NCBI RefSeq assembly: GCF_902148855.1
Contig: NC_043969.1
Location: 29,455,853-29,519,852 of the forward strand
Length of the DNA stretch: 64,000 nucleotides
Direction of reading: 5' to 3'
Source of the DNA: Sphaeramia orbicularis
Taxonomy: Eukaryota; Chordata; Actinopteri; Kurtiformes; Apogonidae
A program made the position numbers and the translations under genes. The notes under the pieces were generated by a model that saw nothing but the letters and a program-made list of their open reading frames with translations, did no database searches and was not told the DNA's origin. This document shows, in pieces, positions 13,465-24,293 of the stretch (within the stretch, counting starts at the first letter, position 1; every line of letters begins with the position of its first letter).

Positions 13465-13620
13465 GTTCGTTTGTTTGGGATTTGCAACAGGAAACTTAAC
13501 GGCAGGAGGGGAAGACGTAGGCGACAGATCATATGACCGGCTTCATCACGTGGTGTAGCGCGCGCGCGCGCCTGCCGGTCTACTGTTAGAGCTCAGCTTC
13601 CGGTGTTACATGCGAATTTA
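13465..13620 (-). promoter_or_regulatory. mfsd1 promoter with CLEAR-like E-box
   Basis: CpG-rich sequence directly upstream of the mfsd1 start, including a (CG)n run near 13559-13571. The palindrome CACGTG at 13547-13552 lies in the context aTCACGTGGt, 83 bases before the ATG. TFEB/TFE3 bind CLEAR boxes built on TCACGTG at lysosomal genes, so this site fits the gene's job. No TATA box is evident. Confidence 0.5.
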
Positions 13621-13807
13621 AATGCGCGTGCCCGCTGACAACATAGAAGTTAAATGAGGAGTGGGGACCACCAGACATGTCTGTGTGAGGGATGCGAGTG
13701 TAGGAGGGGTGGTCTGTGGAACACGTTGTACTGAGGAACAGTAAATAAGAGTCACAGAGAGAGGAGATGAGGAGGAGGAGGAGGCTAATAGAGTTAGGAG
13801 TAAATCA

Positions 13808-14080
13808 GTCCCTCCAGGATTTCGCGGGATTTTTTTTTTTTTTTTATTTTTTTTTATTGTGGCCTAAAATGTCTGATTTTGCGGCAGCTTTTCCAAAAAA
13901 ATTGCGGTGAAAGTTGCGATGATTTGAGGCTTTTTTTTTTTATTAAAGTCACAGGAACACGGGCATTTGCAAATGACCTAGAACAGTCTTTTTTGAGTTT
14001 TTAGCCTTAAAAAGCACCAGGAAGCCATGATTTTAAACAAAACAGGCTTTTTTTCATTCATTCATTTATTTGTCTGGAGC
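13808..14080. repeat. Poly-T-rich transposon-end-like block
   Basis: Begins 'cagtccctccaggatttcg' and contains long T-runs, then 'aagcaccaggaagccatg'. I recall this as an interspersed fish repeat of DNA-transposon type. The matching far end was not found, so the limits are tentative. The 31-bp array that follows may have been carried inside it. Confidence 0.35.
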
Positions 14081-14607
14081 AGCCAATGAGAGCGCAGCGT
14101 CACAGAACGGCAGCCAATGAGAGCGCAGCGTCACAGAATGCCAGCCAATGAGAGCGCAGCGTCACAGAACGTCAGCCAATCAGAGCGCAGCATCAGAGAA
14201 TGCCAGCCAATGAGACCATAGTGTCGCAGAACGCCAGACAATCAGAGCAGAGCGTCACAGAACGTCAGCCAATGAGAGCGCAGCGTCACAGAACGTCAGC
14301 CAATCAGAGCGCAGCATCACAGAATGCCAGCCAATGAGACCATAGTGTCGCAGAACGCCAGCCAATCAGAGCAGAGCGTCACAGAACGTCAGCCAATGAG
14401 AGCGCAGCGTCACAGAACGTCAGCCAATAAGAGCGTAGCATCACAGAACGCCAGCCAATGAGAGCGCAGCGTCACAGACCGCCAACCAATCAGTTTGCAG
14501 CATCACAGAACGCCAGCCAATGAGAGCGCAGCGTCACAGAATGTCAGCCAATGAGAGCGCAGCGTCACAGAACGCCAGCCAATGAGAGCATAGGGTCACA
14601 CAACCTG
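14081..14607. repeat. 31-bp minisatellite, 17 units, CCAAT box per unit
   Basis: Seventeen consecutive 31-base units of the type 'agccaatgagagcgcagcgt' + 'cacagaacgyc', with no spacing error across 527 bases. Sixteen units keep CCAAT; unit 6 reads agacaat. Units 3-6 and 7-10 match as blocks, giving a secondary period of 124 bases (variants gagaccatagtgtcg and cagagcagagcg recur at the same places). The array grew partly by four-unit duplication. It lies about 620 bases upstream of the mfsd1 start codon. Confidence 0.97.
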
Positions 14608-14876
14608 AGAGCCTGATCCTTAGTTTTTCTCTTTCCTGCTGTGCTGTTACACAGTTATAGCAAACATTTTTTGTAATAAATAACTTATATATACAAATGC
14701 AATGTAGAACAACATCACTTTCATCCAAATACATGCAGTACGTTAATGAATTTACACTGAAGGGGGGGTTGTGCCAAGGTACATATTCCTGCTCAGAATT
14801 ACTTCACCTGGCCGCGGGAGCATAATTTCTCATACATCTCAGCCTTCCATACATAGTAAGCCCATTTCCGCCACTG

Positions 14877-14882
14877 AATAAC

Positions 14883-14927
<45 letters not shown>

Positions 14928-14929
14928 TA
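14877..14929. repeat. (AAT)n microsatellite
   Basis: Near-perfect trinucleotide run just inside the left TIR of the element at 14769-15722. Confidence 0.93.
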
Positions 14930-14959
14930 ATATTATTAAATAAATAAATAAATACCCCC

Positions 14960-15420
14960 ATGGCAAGTCATAATTATCAGATAAAAAGCCATAATTATGA
15001 GATAAAAAGTCATAATTGACATAAAATGTAGAATTTGTGAGATAAAAAGTAATAATTATGGAATAAAAAGTAGAAATTCTGAGATAAAAAGTCAAAATTA
15101 TGAGATAAATGATCAAAATTATGAGACAAAAAGTTGAAATTATCAGATAAAAAGTCATAATATGAGATAAAAAGTAGAAATTGTGAGATAAAAAGTCAAT
15201 TATCAGATAAAAATTCACAATTCTGAGATAAAAAGTCAAAATTATGAGATACAGAGTCAAAAATTCTGAGATAAAAAGTAGAAATTATGATACAAATTCA
15301 TAATTATGAGATAAGAAGTACAAATTGTGAGATAAAAAGTCATAATTATGAAATAAAAAGTCAAAATTATGAGATAAAAAGTCCCAATTATGATAAAAAT
15401 GTGAAATTATGAGATAACTA
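14960..15420. repeat. Degenerate AT satellite, about 18-20-bp units
   Basis: Repeated phrase 'aattatgagataaaaagtc' with many substitutions. It resumes at 15609-15670 after an insertion, so both parts were once continuous. Open frames here on the minus strand (a Leu/Ile/Tyr-rich repeat) are artefacts of the satellite. Confidence 0.9.
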
Positions 15421-15612
15421 GAAAAGCACTCGGAGAGTCCAGACCTACACCCCCCCGATCACCACCAAAATTCAATCATTTGTTCCTTGTACCAGTATCA
15501 ACATTTCCTGAAATTTTCATCCAAATCCATCCATAACTTTTTGAGTTATCTTGCACACAGACAGACAGACAGACCAACACCAGCAAAAACATAACCTCCT
15601 GGGTGGAGGTAA
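15421..15612 (+). repeat. Dispersed fish repeat inserted in the satellite
   Basis: Contains 'catccataactttttgagtt', a (CAGA)n stretch and the ending 'aaaacataacctcctgggtg' + 'gagg'. This is a widespread teleost repeat tail, probably of a non-LTR element. Satellite sequence on both sides shows it arrived after the array formed. Confidence 0.7.
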
Positions 15613-15901
15613 AAAGTCATAGTTATGAGATAAAATGTCATAATTATTAGATAAAAAGTCAAAATTATGCTCCCACGGCCAGGGGAAACAGTTCTGAGCG
15701 GGGATACATACCTTAGCACAAAAATGAGTGAGAAAGCACAGGGTAGGGTACTTAAGGATTTCTTAAAGAGCAAAGCGATATATGATAGGATTTGACGGAC
15801 ACTGGGGGTTTATGGTGGAGAACAGATGGAAAGTATGAGTGCATGAGTACATAGGAGTGTATGTGGGAATGGATGCAGGTTTATGTTATTCTTATTTATA
15901 G

Positions 15902-16048
15902 CAGGGGTCACCAATCCTGGTCCTCGAGGGCCAGTATCCTGCATCTTTTAGACGTTTCCCTCTTCCAGCACACCTGATAGTCATTACCAGGCTTCTGCAG
16001 AGTTTGATGATCATTTAAATCAGATGTGTTGGAAGAGGGACGCCCCTG
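15902..16048. mobile_element. hAT-type MITE, 147 bp
   Basis: Starts CAGGGGTCACCAATCCTGG and ends GACGCCCCTG, so it has short inverted ends. It is flanked by atttatag on the left and atttatat on the right, an 8-base target duplication with one change. This is typical of hAT elements. It has no coding capacity. Confidence 0.85.
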
Positions 16049-16089
16049 ATTTATATTATGGGGATAAAAAATGTAAATCTATTGTCTGA

Positions 16090-16180
16090 CCCACACTCTG
16101 GAGCAAACGGTGGCAGTAATGCACCGTTAAGCTGGATGCCAACCGCCGCAAAACACAAAGAAGAAGTAAATCGGAAGTGC
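16090..16180. repeat. Short dispersed repeat-like segment
   Basis: The phrase 'gtggcagtaatgcaccgtta', followed by 'gccaaccgccgcaaaac' and a GAAGAA tail, looks like a common short fish repeat. Assignment is from memory only. Confidence 0.35.
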
Positions 16181-18499
16181 GCACAACAATAAATAAACTA
16201 TAAAGACGCTCTTCTTCAAAGTGTTATGATACATGATGAGTATGAAGAAAAATAATCGACAATAAGTCAGACAAGAGATCGAAAAAAGAACATGTTTTAT
16301 TAGATTTAAAACTTATTTGACATTTATGCCACTTGTGACATTTTATCTGAAAATAACAATACACATACAGTTCAATGATATAAGAGAAATCTATATCATA
16401 GGTGAGTAAATGCCTTACACATTAAAACGCTAATGTTGAACTGAGGAATTTGAGAAACAAAACATTAACATCTAGAAACAATTTTACAACTTTCATAGAC
16501 AAGAACAATACACTCAGTAACAAAATATTTTTTTGTGCTAAAGTTTAGGTTTACACCTTGACATAACAGTTTATGAATAACTGTACTTGTCATCTGTTTG
16601 TCAAACCCCTCACTCCTTGTGTTTGGAGGCTGAATCATTGCATCCTTGATTCCAAATGCATCAGTGAGAATCTGGGAGAGAACAGCAATAATTATTACAA
16701 CAAAAATGATGGTTAATGATATAAAATAACAATATTTATAGAAGACGGAGTGTACCTTGCTTTTTAATGGCCTTCGGTGCTGTCGGGGTTCCAGCATTCT
16801 CCGGAAGTTTAAGACTTAGGCGCATAAAACTATATTAATTTTCCTGATTTACAACCATTATTACCATAAGGTTCTGAGTACAACAAATGGAAAAGCCAGA
16901 CATAAAAACAATACACCAAAACCTTACAAGAAAATGTGTAAAAAAAAAAAAAAAAAAATTCACTAGATCTGGGAAATGTAATGTTTCATACAAATCTAGT
17001 TTAGCTTGTGCCCAAAATGCCTGGGGTAGGCAAAGCCAGGGTAGGTCCTGTACTGTTGTTTGACTAAGATTTCTGTGTTTACGTAAAAACTTCACCTTCA
17101 GTGTATTCAGATGCTCCTCTTAGCTCTCCTGTATCCTCTTTTACAGCAGCTGAAACATAAAACAAAGAAACAAATGACACACCATCTGTTACTTCAGTAA
17201 GGACTTGTATGTTAAACTAAATTCAAAATAACACATAAATTCTCACCTCACAAGATAACTGATCATCATCCAGATACATTCAAAAAAAAAAACTATCACC
17301 TCTCTGTAGACATGGTCATAGCTCCTCTGTGCCACTAGAGGGAAGCAAAGCCTAATGTACTACCTTAACCATGTTCAACACATGTAACTCACATTGATTA
17401 GAAAAGAGATGAACATGTTTTCTACTGTTTGGGAAAGACTTGGGGTCAATCACAAACTCATAGAAGGATATTGGAGATGTGACCATGATAAAACAGAGAC
17501 TCATTAGCTTTGTTGTCTTTTAAACAAACATATCAATTGTTAATATCGTTGTGGGCTTTAAATTGAAACTCACAATCATATTGATAGTAACTCTTCAGAT
17601 AATAGAAGATCTTCTCCACCTCTTTCTCAGTAGCTTCTTCATGGGACTCCTCCATCTTCCTTAGCTGAAGGACATTAATATGATGCAGTATATTGGAAAA
17701 TAAAGCTCTCTCAGCCAAAACGAAGCAAAGTCTGTAATATTGAAACAATAATTATCAAAACAACTAAAGAAGGGATAATACTCTGTGAGCATTATTGTTA
17801 GGGTCATGGAGGTATACGTGAATGGGTATTATCCTTTCAGCTGTTTGATACCAAATGCTGACTAATTTTGTAGTTTTCTTGTTGATTTCTTTGTAAACTG
17901 CAGAATTTTCTAAATAAAATTTCTCTTTGAATAGAAAATGTGCTTCCTACCTAGCCAAGTCCATTGTTCAAGCCATGTGGGGACAAAACCTTTTTTTCCT
18001 CTTCTTTTGATCATATTCTTGATCAGACTTCTTCTTTTGTGCTGCTGTCCTTGTCTTTGTGGGATTAGGTTTTGGGGCCTTTATAAAGTTCACCTTAAGA
18101 TTTTAAACACCAAATTCAACAGCCACCGATGCGAGCCAAAGATGCTCATGTATTTTGGAGCTTAAATGGCTGCTGTACATACGGAGATTAATGATCTGCA
18201 CTGGGGTAGCCTAAATTCAGTACGACAGGTTTCACTACCAGATGTTTACATTGAAAAGAATGCGGTTGCACATGCCTGATGGTTTGGAGCATACACATCA
18301 TTCTTAGGGGGTACAGAAAAATATGGGGGTAAAAATTGTACACGACACTGGCGAGATATAGTTTCTCCGTGTTAGCAGTGGCCCAAACAGGCCAGTTCAT
18401 TCTGAGTTCTCGTGGCCTGTACTGGCCCGTCAGTTGTAAAAACTGCGTTGGGCCATCAGACCAGTGTCAAGCCCTGGCAGATATCAAAGGACCTGAACC

Positions 18500-18721
18500 T
18501 CATCTGCAAAAATAGCTGATTCTGTCCCTTTTTTGATAAAGGGCATCTGTCATCAGAGACCAGCCCATCTTGTCAAGATGTACACCAAGATGTGTATGTC
18601 GGCACCATCTGCATGTCCACCCCACATTTTGACTGAATGAGGAGGAGGGTTTAGAATTCCTGAAATCCTCCACCATTTCTTTGGTCTTGGAGGCACAACC
18701 TACCAAAAGAAATTTAAACAC
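18500..18721 (-). mobile_element. LINE reverse-transcriptase fragment
   Basis: The minus strand encodes S-K-T-K-E-M-V-E-D-F-R, then T-H-L-G-V-H-L-D, then M-T-D-A-L-Y-Q-K-R. Fish LINEs of the Rex1/L2 type have NKTKEMxxDFR...YLGVHLD...NTxALYKKGQSRLYFLRR at the end of the reverse transcriptase, so this is a short, diverged copy of that region. It lies between two parts of the NSMCE4A-like relic. Confidence 0.65.
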
Positions 18722-20103
18722 AATCCAGACTTCGAAATAATTAGATTAACTTTTCCTTTCTTCAGCGATTCTCATATATAGAATTTGTTCACTTCTAAGT
18801 TCTAATTTGGTCCAAACCACTTGTAGATTGTGTAACTTCAACAGGCTATTCAATTAAAGCACATGCACTACAGCACATTCACGTGTAGCGGGAGGTGACC
18901 ACTGTTTCACTCAGTTCCAGGCATCTGGGGGCAGCATCTACTGCAGCTCCATCCTGCGCCACATCCTCCCCTTCTCTTCTTGTTAGTTGAGACCCATAAA
19001 GAACAACTGTCACAGAAGCAGGGAGATCTCTACAGGATCACTACATGTACATCACTATATGTACACTATTTTCTTACTATGTTTTACTCTGTAAATAAAT
19101 ATAATGTGGTGAAGATTAATTAAGTTCTCCTCCTGGTGGTTCTTCTGGTAGACACATGCCAGGGTCTGACTCGGACTGGAGACCATTTCCATATGTCACT
19201 CATTCCCATACTCTCTTTACCAACATTTCCTGTCTCCCATCACTTGAACAAATTAATAAAGGCACAAAAGTCCCCTTCCCAAACTTAACTCAATTTAACT
19301 TCAGCAGCATGAAGCATCTTTTCCCAGACTCTCTAATAAACATACAATGAACATAAGACGTCTTATACATGGACACATTTCAAACTTGTTCCAGTATTTA
19401 GAAAAAACTTCAGTGAAACCTACTGTTATATATTCATATATCTAGAATCAAACTGAATTGAAGTCATAAATAGTGCATTAAATAGTGTCCACCTCATGTA
19501 ACAGCAAGCTTACTAGTCAACACATAGGCCTGACACCTAAGAACATTAAAAAGGTGTGCATTTTGTGGTTCTGTTGCCTAACTGTAACTGTATTGTTGCT
19601 ATATCATATCTTTGTCTGGGTTTCTATTTGGAGTTGCTGCTGTCTTACTGTTTTGCATGCTCTGTACTAATATTATGAGTTTTCCACTTCTGATTTATCC
19701 TTGAAGACACTTGAAAGGTATATATATATTACAATATCTCTATACACTACACAATAATGACTAGGATTTTGGTTATGGTACACTTCCTCCACTTCCTGAC
19801 CCACAAGAGCACAAACACATTTTCTATGCAATTTGTATATACACAATAAATATATTCACTGGGCATTCAACAAATACAGTGATATCAAAATTTGAGCTTT
19901 TTGCAAATATCTGGCCAGCTTTCTCTCTTGCCCTGTCAGTGGCCACAACAAGAAGCTGGGAATCCAGACCCAATTCCCTTGTATGACATACTAAGAAGAG
20001 ACATTTTGTTGAAGCACTGAATAAACTGTTAAATGATTGAGGGATGAATCAAAACCTCTAGTTACCACTAAAATTAATTCATATTATATGGAATGGAGAC
20101 TAT

Positions 20104-20752
20104 AGCCCCTTTTACGCAGCACCTCTGAATATTTCGGCTTTATTGTGGAACAAAATCTGTGTAAACAAAATGGTTGGATCATTTGGTCCCACCTTTATCG
20201 TGGCTTTGTAACCCTTCTGGAGGTAGTATCAGAGCTGTGATAAAGGTGGAATCATAATTCCAGGATGCTATGTCAAAGGAACACCTCTCGTTCCATAACC
20301 AAGGTGTGTCGTTTTGATGACGTATCGCATGTGCGACCCCCGTGCCGGGGGGATTTGAAAATGAGCATGGCCATGTACAGTAAACAAGTATATCAACTTG
20401 ACCGGATGTCAAACTGGGGAGATGCTGAGATCCACGAGCTGTTGCCACTTTGGGCGGAGGACTCTATTCATGCTTACATTTGTGGAACAGTGAAAGACAG
20501 GCTGACTTTGGAGAGGTTAGCACCATTGCTATGCCCGAGTGTATTTCCGAGGCGCAAGTATACATCACACTATACGCTGCGTCACTGCCCCTTTGATTCC
20601 AGAATGCAGGTCCGCTGTGCAAAAGTCCAGTCTGTCTCACCTCCGTTACTCCTTTAGCTTGGCTGTGGAAATCGGTCAATGGTGGAAAAAGGTGGCATCA
20701 CCATCTCACCTTTTTATGTACCTTTTTGTGCACCTTATGTGTAAAAGTGGCT
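20104..20752. mobile_element. TIR element with Myb/SANT-like fragment
   Basis: Ends are related inverted repeats: AGCCCCTTTTACGCA on the left and AGCCACTTTTACACA read inward from the right. Inside, the + strand frame from 20265 contains N-W-G-D-A-E-I-H-E-L-L-P-L-W-A-E-D-S-I. This fits the Myb/SANT-like (MADF-type) DNA-binding domain that accompanies Harbinger-type transposases. The frame then loses similarity. I saw no transposase and no clear target duplication. Superfamily assignment is tentative. Confidence 0.45.
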
Positions 20753-21970
20753 TTTGTCTATACTTATTGACACTGGGCCAGAGGTGAAATGCACCTGGAT
20801 GCTTCATTATTCAGTCATAGGGCTTGTGTATTAATATATAAACAGTCAGACAGTCACTTCAGAGGCATTGCAGTTACATACAGATGAACTTTACAGCTTG
20901 AGATGAACATATATAGCGACCAAACCAAATTGTGTGGAAAATGAAGCACCAGAAGACTCCTACTCATGCTCAGGGGGGACATGCCAAACCCTGAATGAGA
21001 GCATTTGTTTATAATCACCGTCATCATTTAAAGTAGATATACTATTATAAAGTCATCTTTTTGAAGTACTTTATTTAGGCTAGCTAATGTATTTGCAAGC
21101 CTTTTTGGCCTCACACAGTACATACCATGTTTAGCTAACCCATAAAGACCCAGTGCTACTTTTGTGTCAGTTGTCCCAACACAGTAGTTCTCTATTTCTA
21201 CCTTTCTTGACTGATTTATCACCAATTTTTTAGAACTAATATTATCCTCTGTATTTTCCTTTTACTGGTATAAATCACATATTTTCCTATATTTAATTCA
21301 CTGATTATGTAGATGTTCATGAAAACTCAGAGTAAATTCAAAATCAATTATATCAAAAATGAGAAAAATTAAGAAAAAGTTATTTTTCATTAAAGATATT
21401 GCTAACTGAATGGACAAACAAGTGTGTCCGTCCACTGTCATTGATCCAACTCCATGGGTTTTACTGATGAATCGTTGTTGTAGAAGATGTTGGTGTTTCC
21501 ACGGTAACTACAGAGCCTCTGAACATCCAAATGGGTCATATCTGACGACCATGAAAAGATGCATAACTGTATTTTACACCAACTATTTACATGGATTGAT
21601 CGGATTAGTGGATCAACAGGTATTAAACAGTTCAGGTCAGTAGATGGTTTGTGTCACCAGTGGCTGTTTGGGTCTTTATGGGTTAAAAAACGTCTTTTCC
21701 CTGTTCTAAAACCTATCATTTCTTCTCTGTTCTCTGAAACACACATGCGTTAGGGCCATGCGTTATTTACTTGTCAACAAATATGAATTCAAAAACCTAA
21801 ATGGAAGCTAATCTTACTTTCCACTGAGGTTAAAATGTCCCGGTACTCCCTCCGTCTTCCTCTCTCCAGGTCGTCGTGGTCTGTTGGACCGATGACAGAA
21901 CCCCCGTCGCCTCCATAACCTCCCACCTGGTCTGGTCTCCTCTCCCTCGGCCCTTCCGATCGGAACTTAG

Positions 21971-24293
21971 GTAATTACCTCAGCATGTGGGCCTTTTCAT
22001 CTTTAGTCCGTGAGTGAACAATACAGCAGTAACAATTTAGCTTCATCCAACTGACAACAACGGTAAAATACACAGAGCATTTAAGCTAGTTTTCGAACTG
22101 CAGAGGGAAGGTTTGTTTTTGAGGCAGGTAAAAGTATGAATTCAACAAAAAAATAAATTAAGAAACTAAAACTGTTATTCACAAATCATGCTTCTGTTTT
22201 TCTTTGTTATATGCCATTAATTTATTACTTTCAATTTTTGAACTAATACATAAAAGAGGACAAATTGTGTATTTTGAATCAACTAATTAATCCCACTTTT
22301 AGCAGTTTTAATACTACGGAGCCCGGGAAGGGACAAAACATTTGAAGCAAACATTGCGTTTTTGTCATGAAATACACTTTTGTTGCAGTATAAAATGTCT
22401 GACAGTGTTATCATAACACTTATGGAGCCAACAGAAACACAATAGGATGCCTAGCCTGCCTGATTAAAAGGGAAGAGAATCACAGGGAAAAAGCACCAAA
22501 CTCTGTATATGAGTCATGTATGAGATTCTAGGTGTAAAGTGCAAAATAATGTGAGAGTGAAGAAACGAGGAAGCGCTTTAAACCTTTGACCTTAACTTTA
22601 TCAAAAAAGCACAGTAAGATTTTCCAGGATCCAGGATTTCAACATATTTGCACATTTTTATGGAACTGAAAACAGTGATCTGCATTAGAGATTAAATGTG
22701 CCATATGTTATATAGTTATATTACAGATGAATTGGAAATAAGATGAAAACAAATGCCAAAAGTGGTGGTTGGATGATTACTTAAATATGTAAAGTGTATG
22801 AAGTGTTATTACACATATATGTAGTTTTTTGTACATTTATTGTAGATTCATAAATCCCCTACTAGAAAGAACCTGTAAAGTGAATGTATTGTAATGTGCA
22901 GACAGACAATGTTTGAAGTAGCTCTCGTAGCTCTGACACAAACATTCCTTTTCATTAAAACCCATTCTCTCATTAATTCTCAAAATTTCACATTTTGACC
23001 CCAAACTACTGTATATCTTGGAAACTACAGCAAACCATCTTTTTTTTTTTCTTTTTCTTTATTATTTTACTTCATTAGTGACTTAGACTTGGAAAAGTTT
23101 CACCACTTTTATTCTGGAGACATTTTACTTCCTCTGTAGATACATTGATATTAGTATAAGACATAAGCATTTGTCTAGTTTTAAAAAAACTATTTTTCCT
23201 CAACCTGCCTCTCTTTCACTCACTCCATCCATCTTCCTCTGCTATGCTGTCCTCATCTAAGTTCTCCCATCCTCACTCCCCTCTTATCTATATCCACATG
23301 TATTTTTTTAGTACACCAAGACTCAGTTTAACCATCTAATTGTTTTCTTAGTACTTTAGGCATAATTATAATTAGGACCATATGAAAATAAACATTCTTT
23401 CTATTTCTCTCTCTTTCTTTCTTTTTGTCTCTCCATCTTACTTGCAACCTTGTTGCACTGCTACCTCTGCTTGGTTTTGCCTGCATATAGTAATTGGTTC
23501 TCACAACATGCAGTTTAGTTTTGGCGAGAAATGCTTTCAACCACATGTTCACAGCTCTTATCCTATGCTACACCCTTAACCCCGTGGTATATATTGGTTT
23601 GTATGCTTCAAACCTGCTCTGGTGAAAGAACAGTCTTGAGAAATAAAAATCTACTGAGACAATAATAAGATGAAATGTAAATCTAATCATCAACAACTGA
23701 AATTTGTTGCACTGAATATTTTTATTTAATGCATTCTTATTTACATTATCTGTTTAAATTACACACACATTTGAGCTTCAGATACTCATTTCTAATTGCT
23801 GTCCCTTCTCCTGCTCCTTTGTTACCACTCACTTCTTGGTCATACATGTGACGCAATCACTGGAGAATATGTGCTGTCAAGATGTTTACCCCTTTGCCAA
23901 CATTTACCAAAGGGAAATTGCAGTTTAAACAAGATTAGAGAGAAGGAAGTAAAAAAATAACTGTATTAGCAAAGTTAGGGGAATGTGGTGGATGACATAG
24001 CAAATATGCAGAAGTGCTTAGTTAGTACTGGATGCACATTATTATGTAAGTGAAACTTAGTCATTAATCATCACTGACATGAACAGCTTTGACTATTTGA
24101 CTTGTTTCTTGCCACACACAGTAGTACTTGTCCATTGAACATATTTAAATCTCATTGCATTCACCTGAGAATATTTACACCTTTTTCCATTAAAATGAAT
24201 GCTATTTATACGCACATAATCCATTCTTATTTACATGACAGTTACTTAGCCTTTGTTTCATTGTCCCATATTGTTTTGAGCCATGTTCTTGCT
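21971..24293. other. No gene seen
   Basis: AT-rich intergenic DNA with pyrimidine-rich stretches around 23040-23060 and 23205-23300. It contains the probable 3'UTR of p2ry13 at its right end. Confidence 0.55.

Larger units (their letters stand above)
14769..15722. mobile_element. Non-autonomous TIR element filled with an AT satellite
   Basis: The left end (14769-14828) and the reverse complement of the right end (15663-15722) match over about 60 bases with about ten differences. Shared words are ttgtgc, gctcagaa, cctggccg and gggagcataattt. The interior has no coding sequence, only (AAT)n and an 'aattatgagataaaaagtc' satellite, plus a later repeat insertion. This makes it a MITE-like or foldback element. 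I could not define the target duplication or superfamily. Confidence 0.75.
16465..21970 (-). pseudogene. NSMCE4A-like relic (SMC5/6 complex kleisin), scattered exons
   Basis: Three parts resemble NSE4, the kleisin subunit of the SMC5/6 DNA-repair complex in the nucleus. (1) 21818-21970 reads D-L-E-R-G-R-R-E-Y-R-D-I-L-T-S-V-E, like the N-terminal R-x-x-Y-R-x-L-I-x-S-V-Q part, and ends at a GTAAG donor. (2) 17564-17735 reads QLRKMEESHEEATEKEVEKI, nearly identical to the human NSMCE4A stretch QLRRMEESHQEATEKEVERI, with a TTACAG acceptor and GTGAGT donor. (3) 16480-16680 holds MIQPPNTRSEGFDKQ, like the C-terminal winged-helix region. I found no exons for the central helical domain. The FFDFVVDPHSF segment is absent and the C-terminal part is shortened. 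Possible small exons at 17101-17149 and 16755-16818 do not resemble NSE4. I read this as a decayed paralogue or duplicate. A strongly diverged working gene with unseen exons is not excluded. Confidence 0.6.

Noticed and set aside
14081-14607. Regular 31-bp repeats reminiscent of a CRISPR array
   Set aside because: Units are directly adjacent with no spacers, and the context is vertebrate. It is a minisatellite.
14799-15260. 153-codon open frame on the minus strand
   Set aside because: It is a translation of the AT satellite and the (AAT)n run, with Leu-Ile-Tyr repeats only.
20265-20657. 130-codon frame as a host Myb/SANT gene
   Set aside because: Similarity covers only the first helix region, and it lies inside inverted ends, so it was treated as a transposon fragment.
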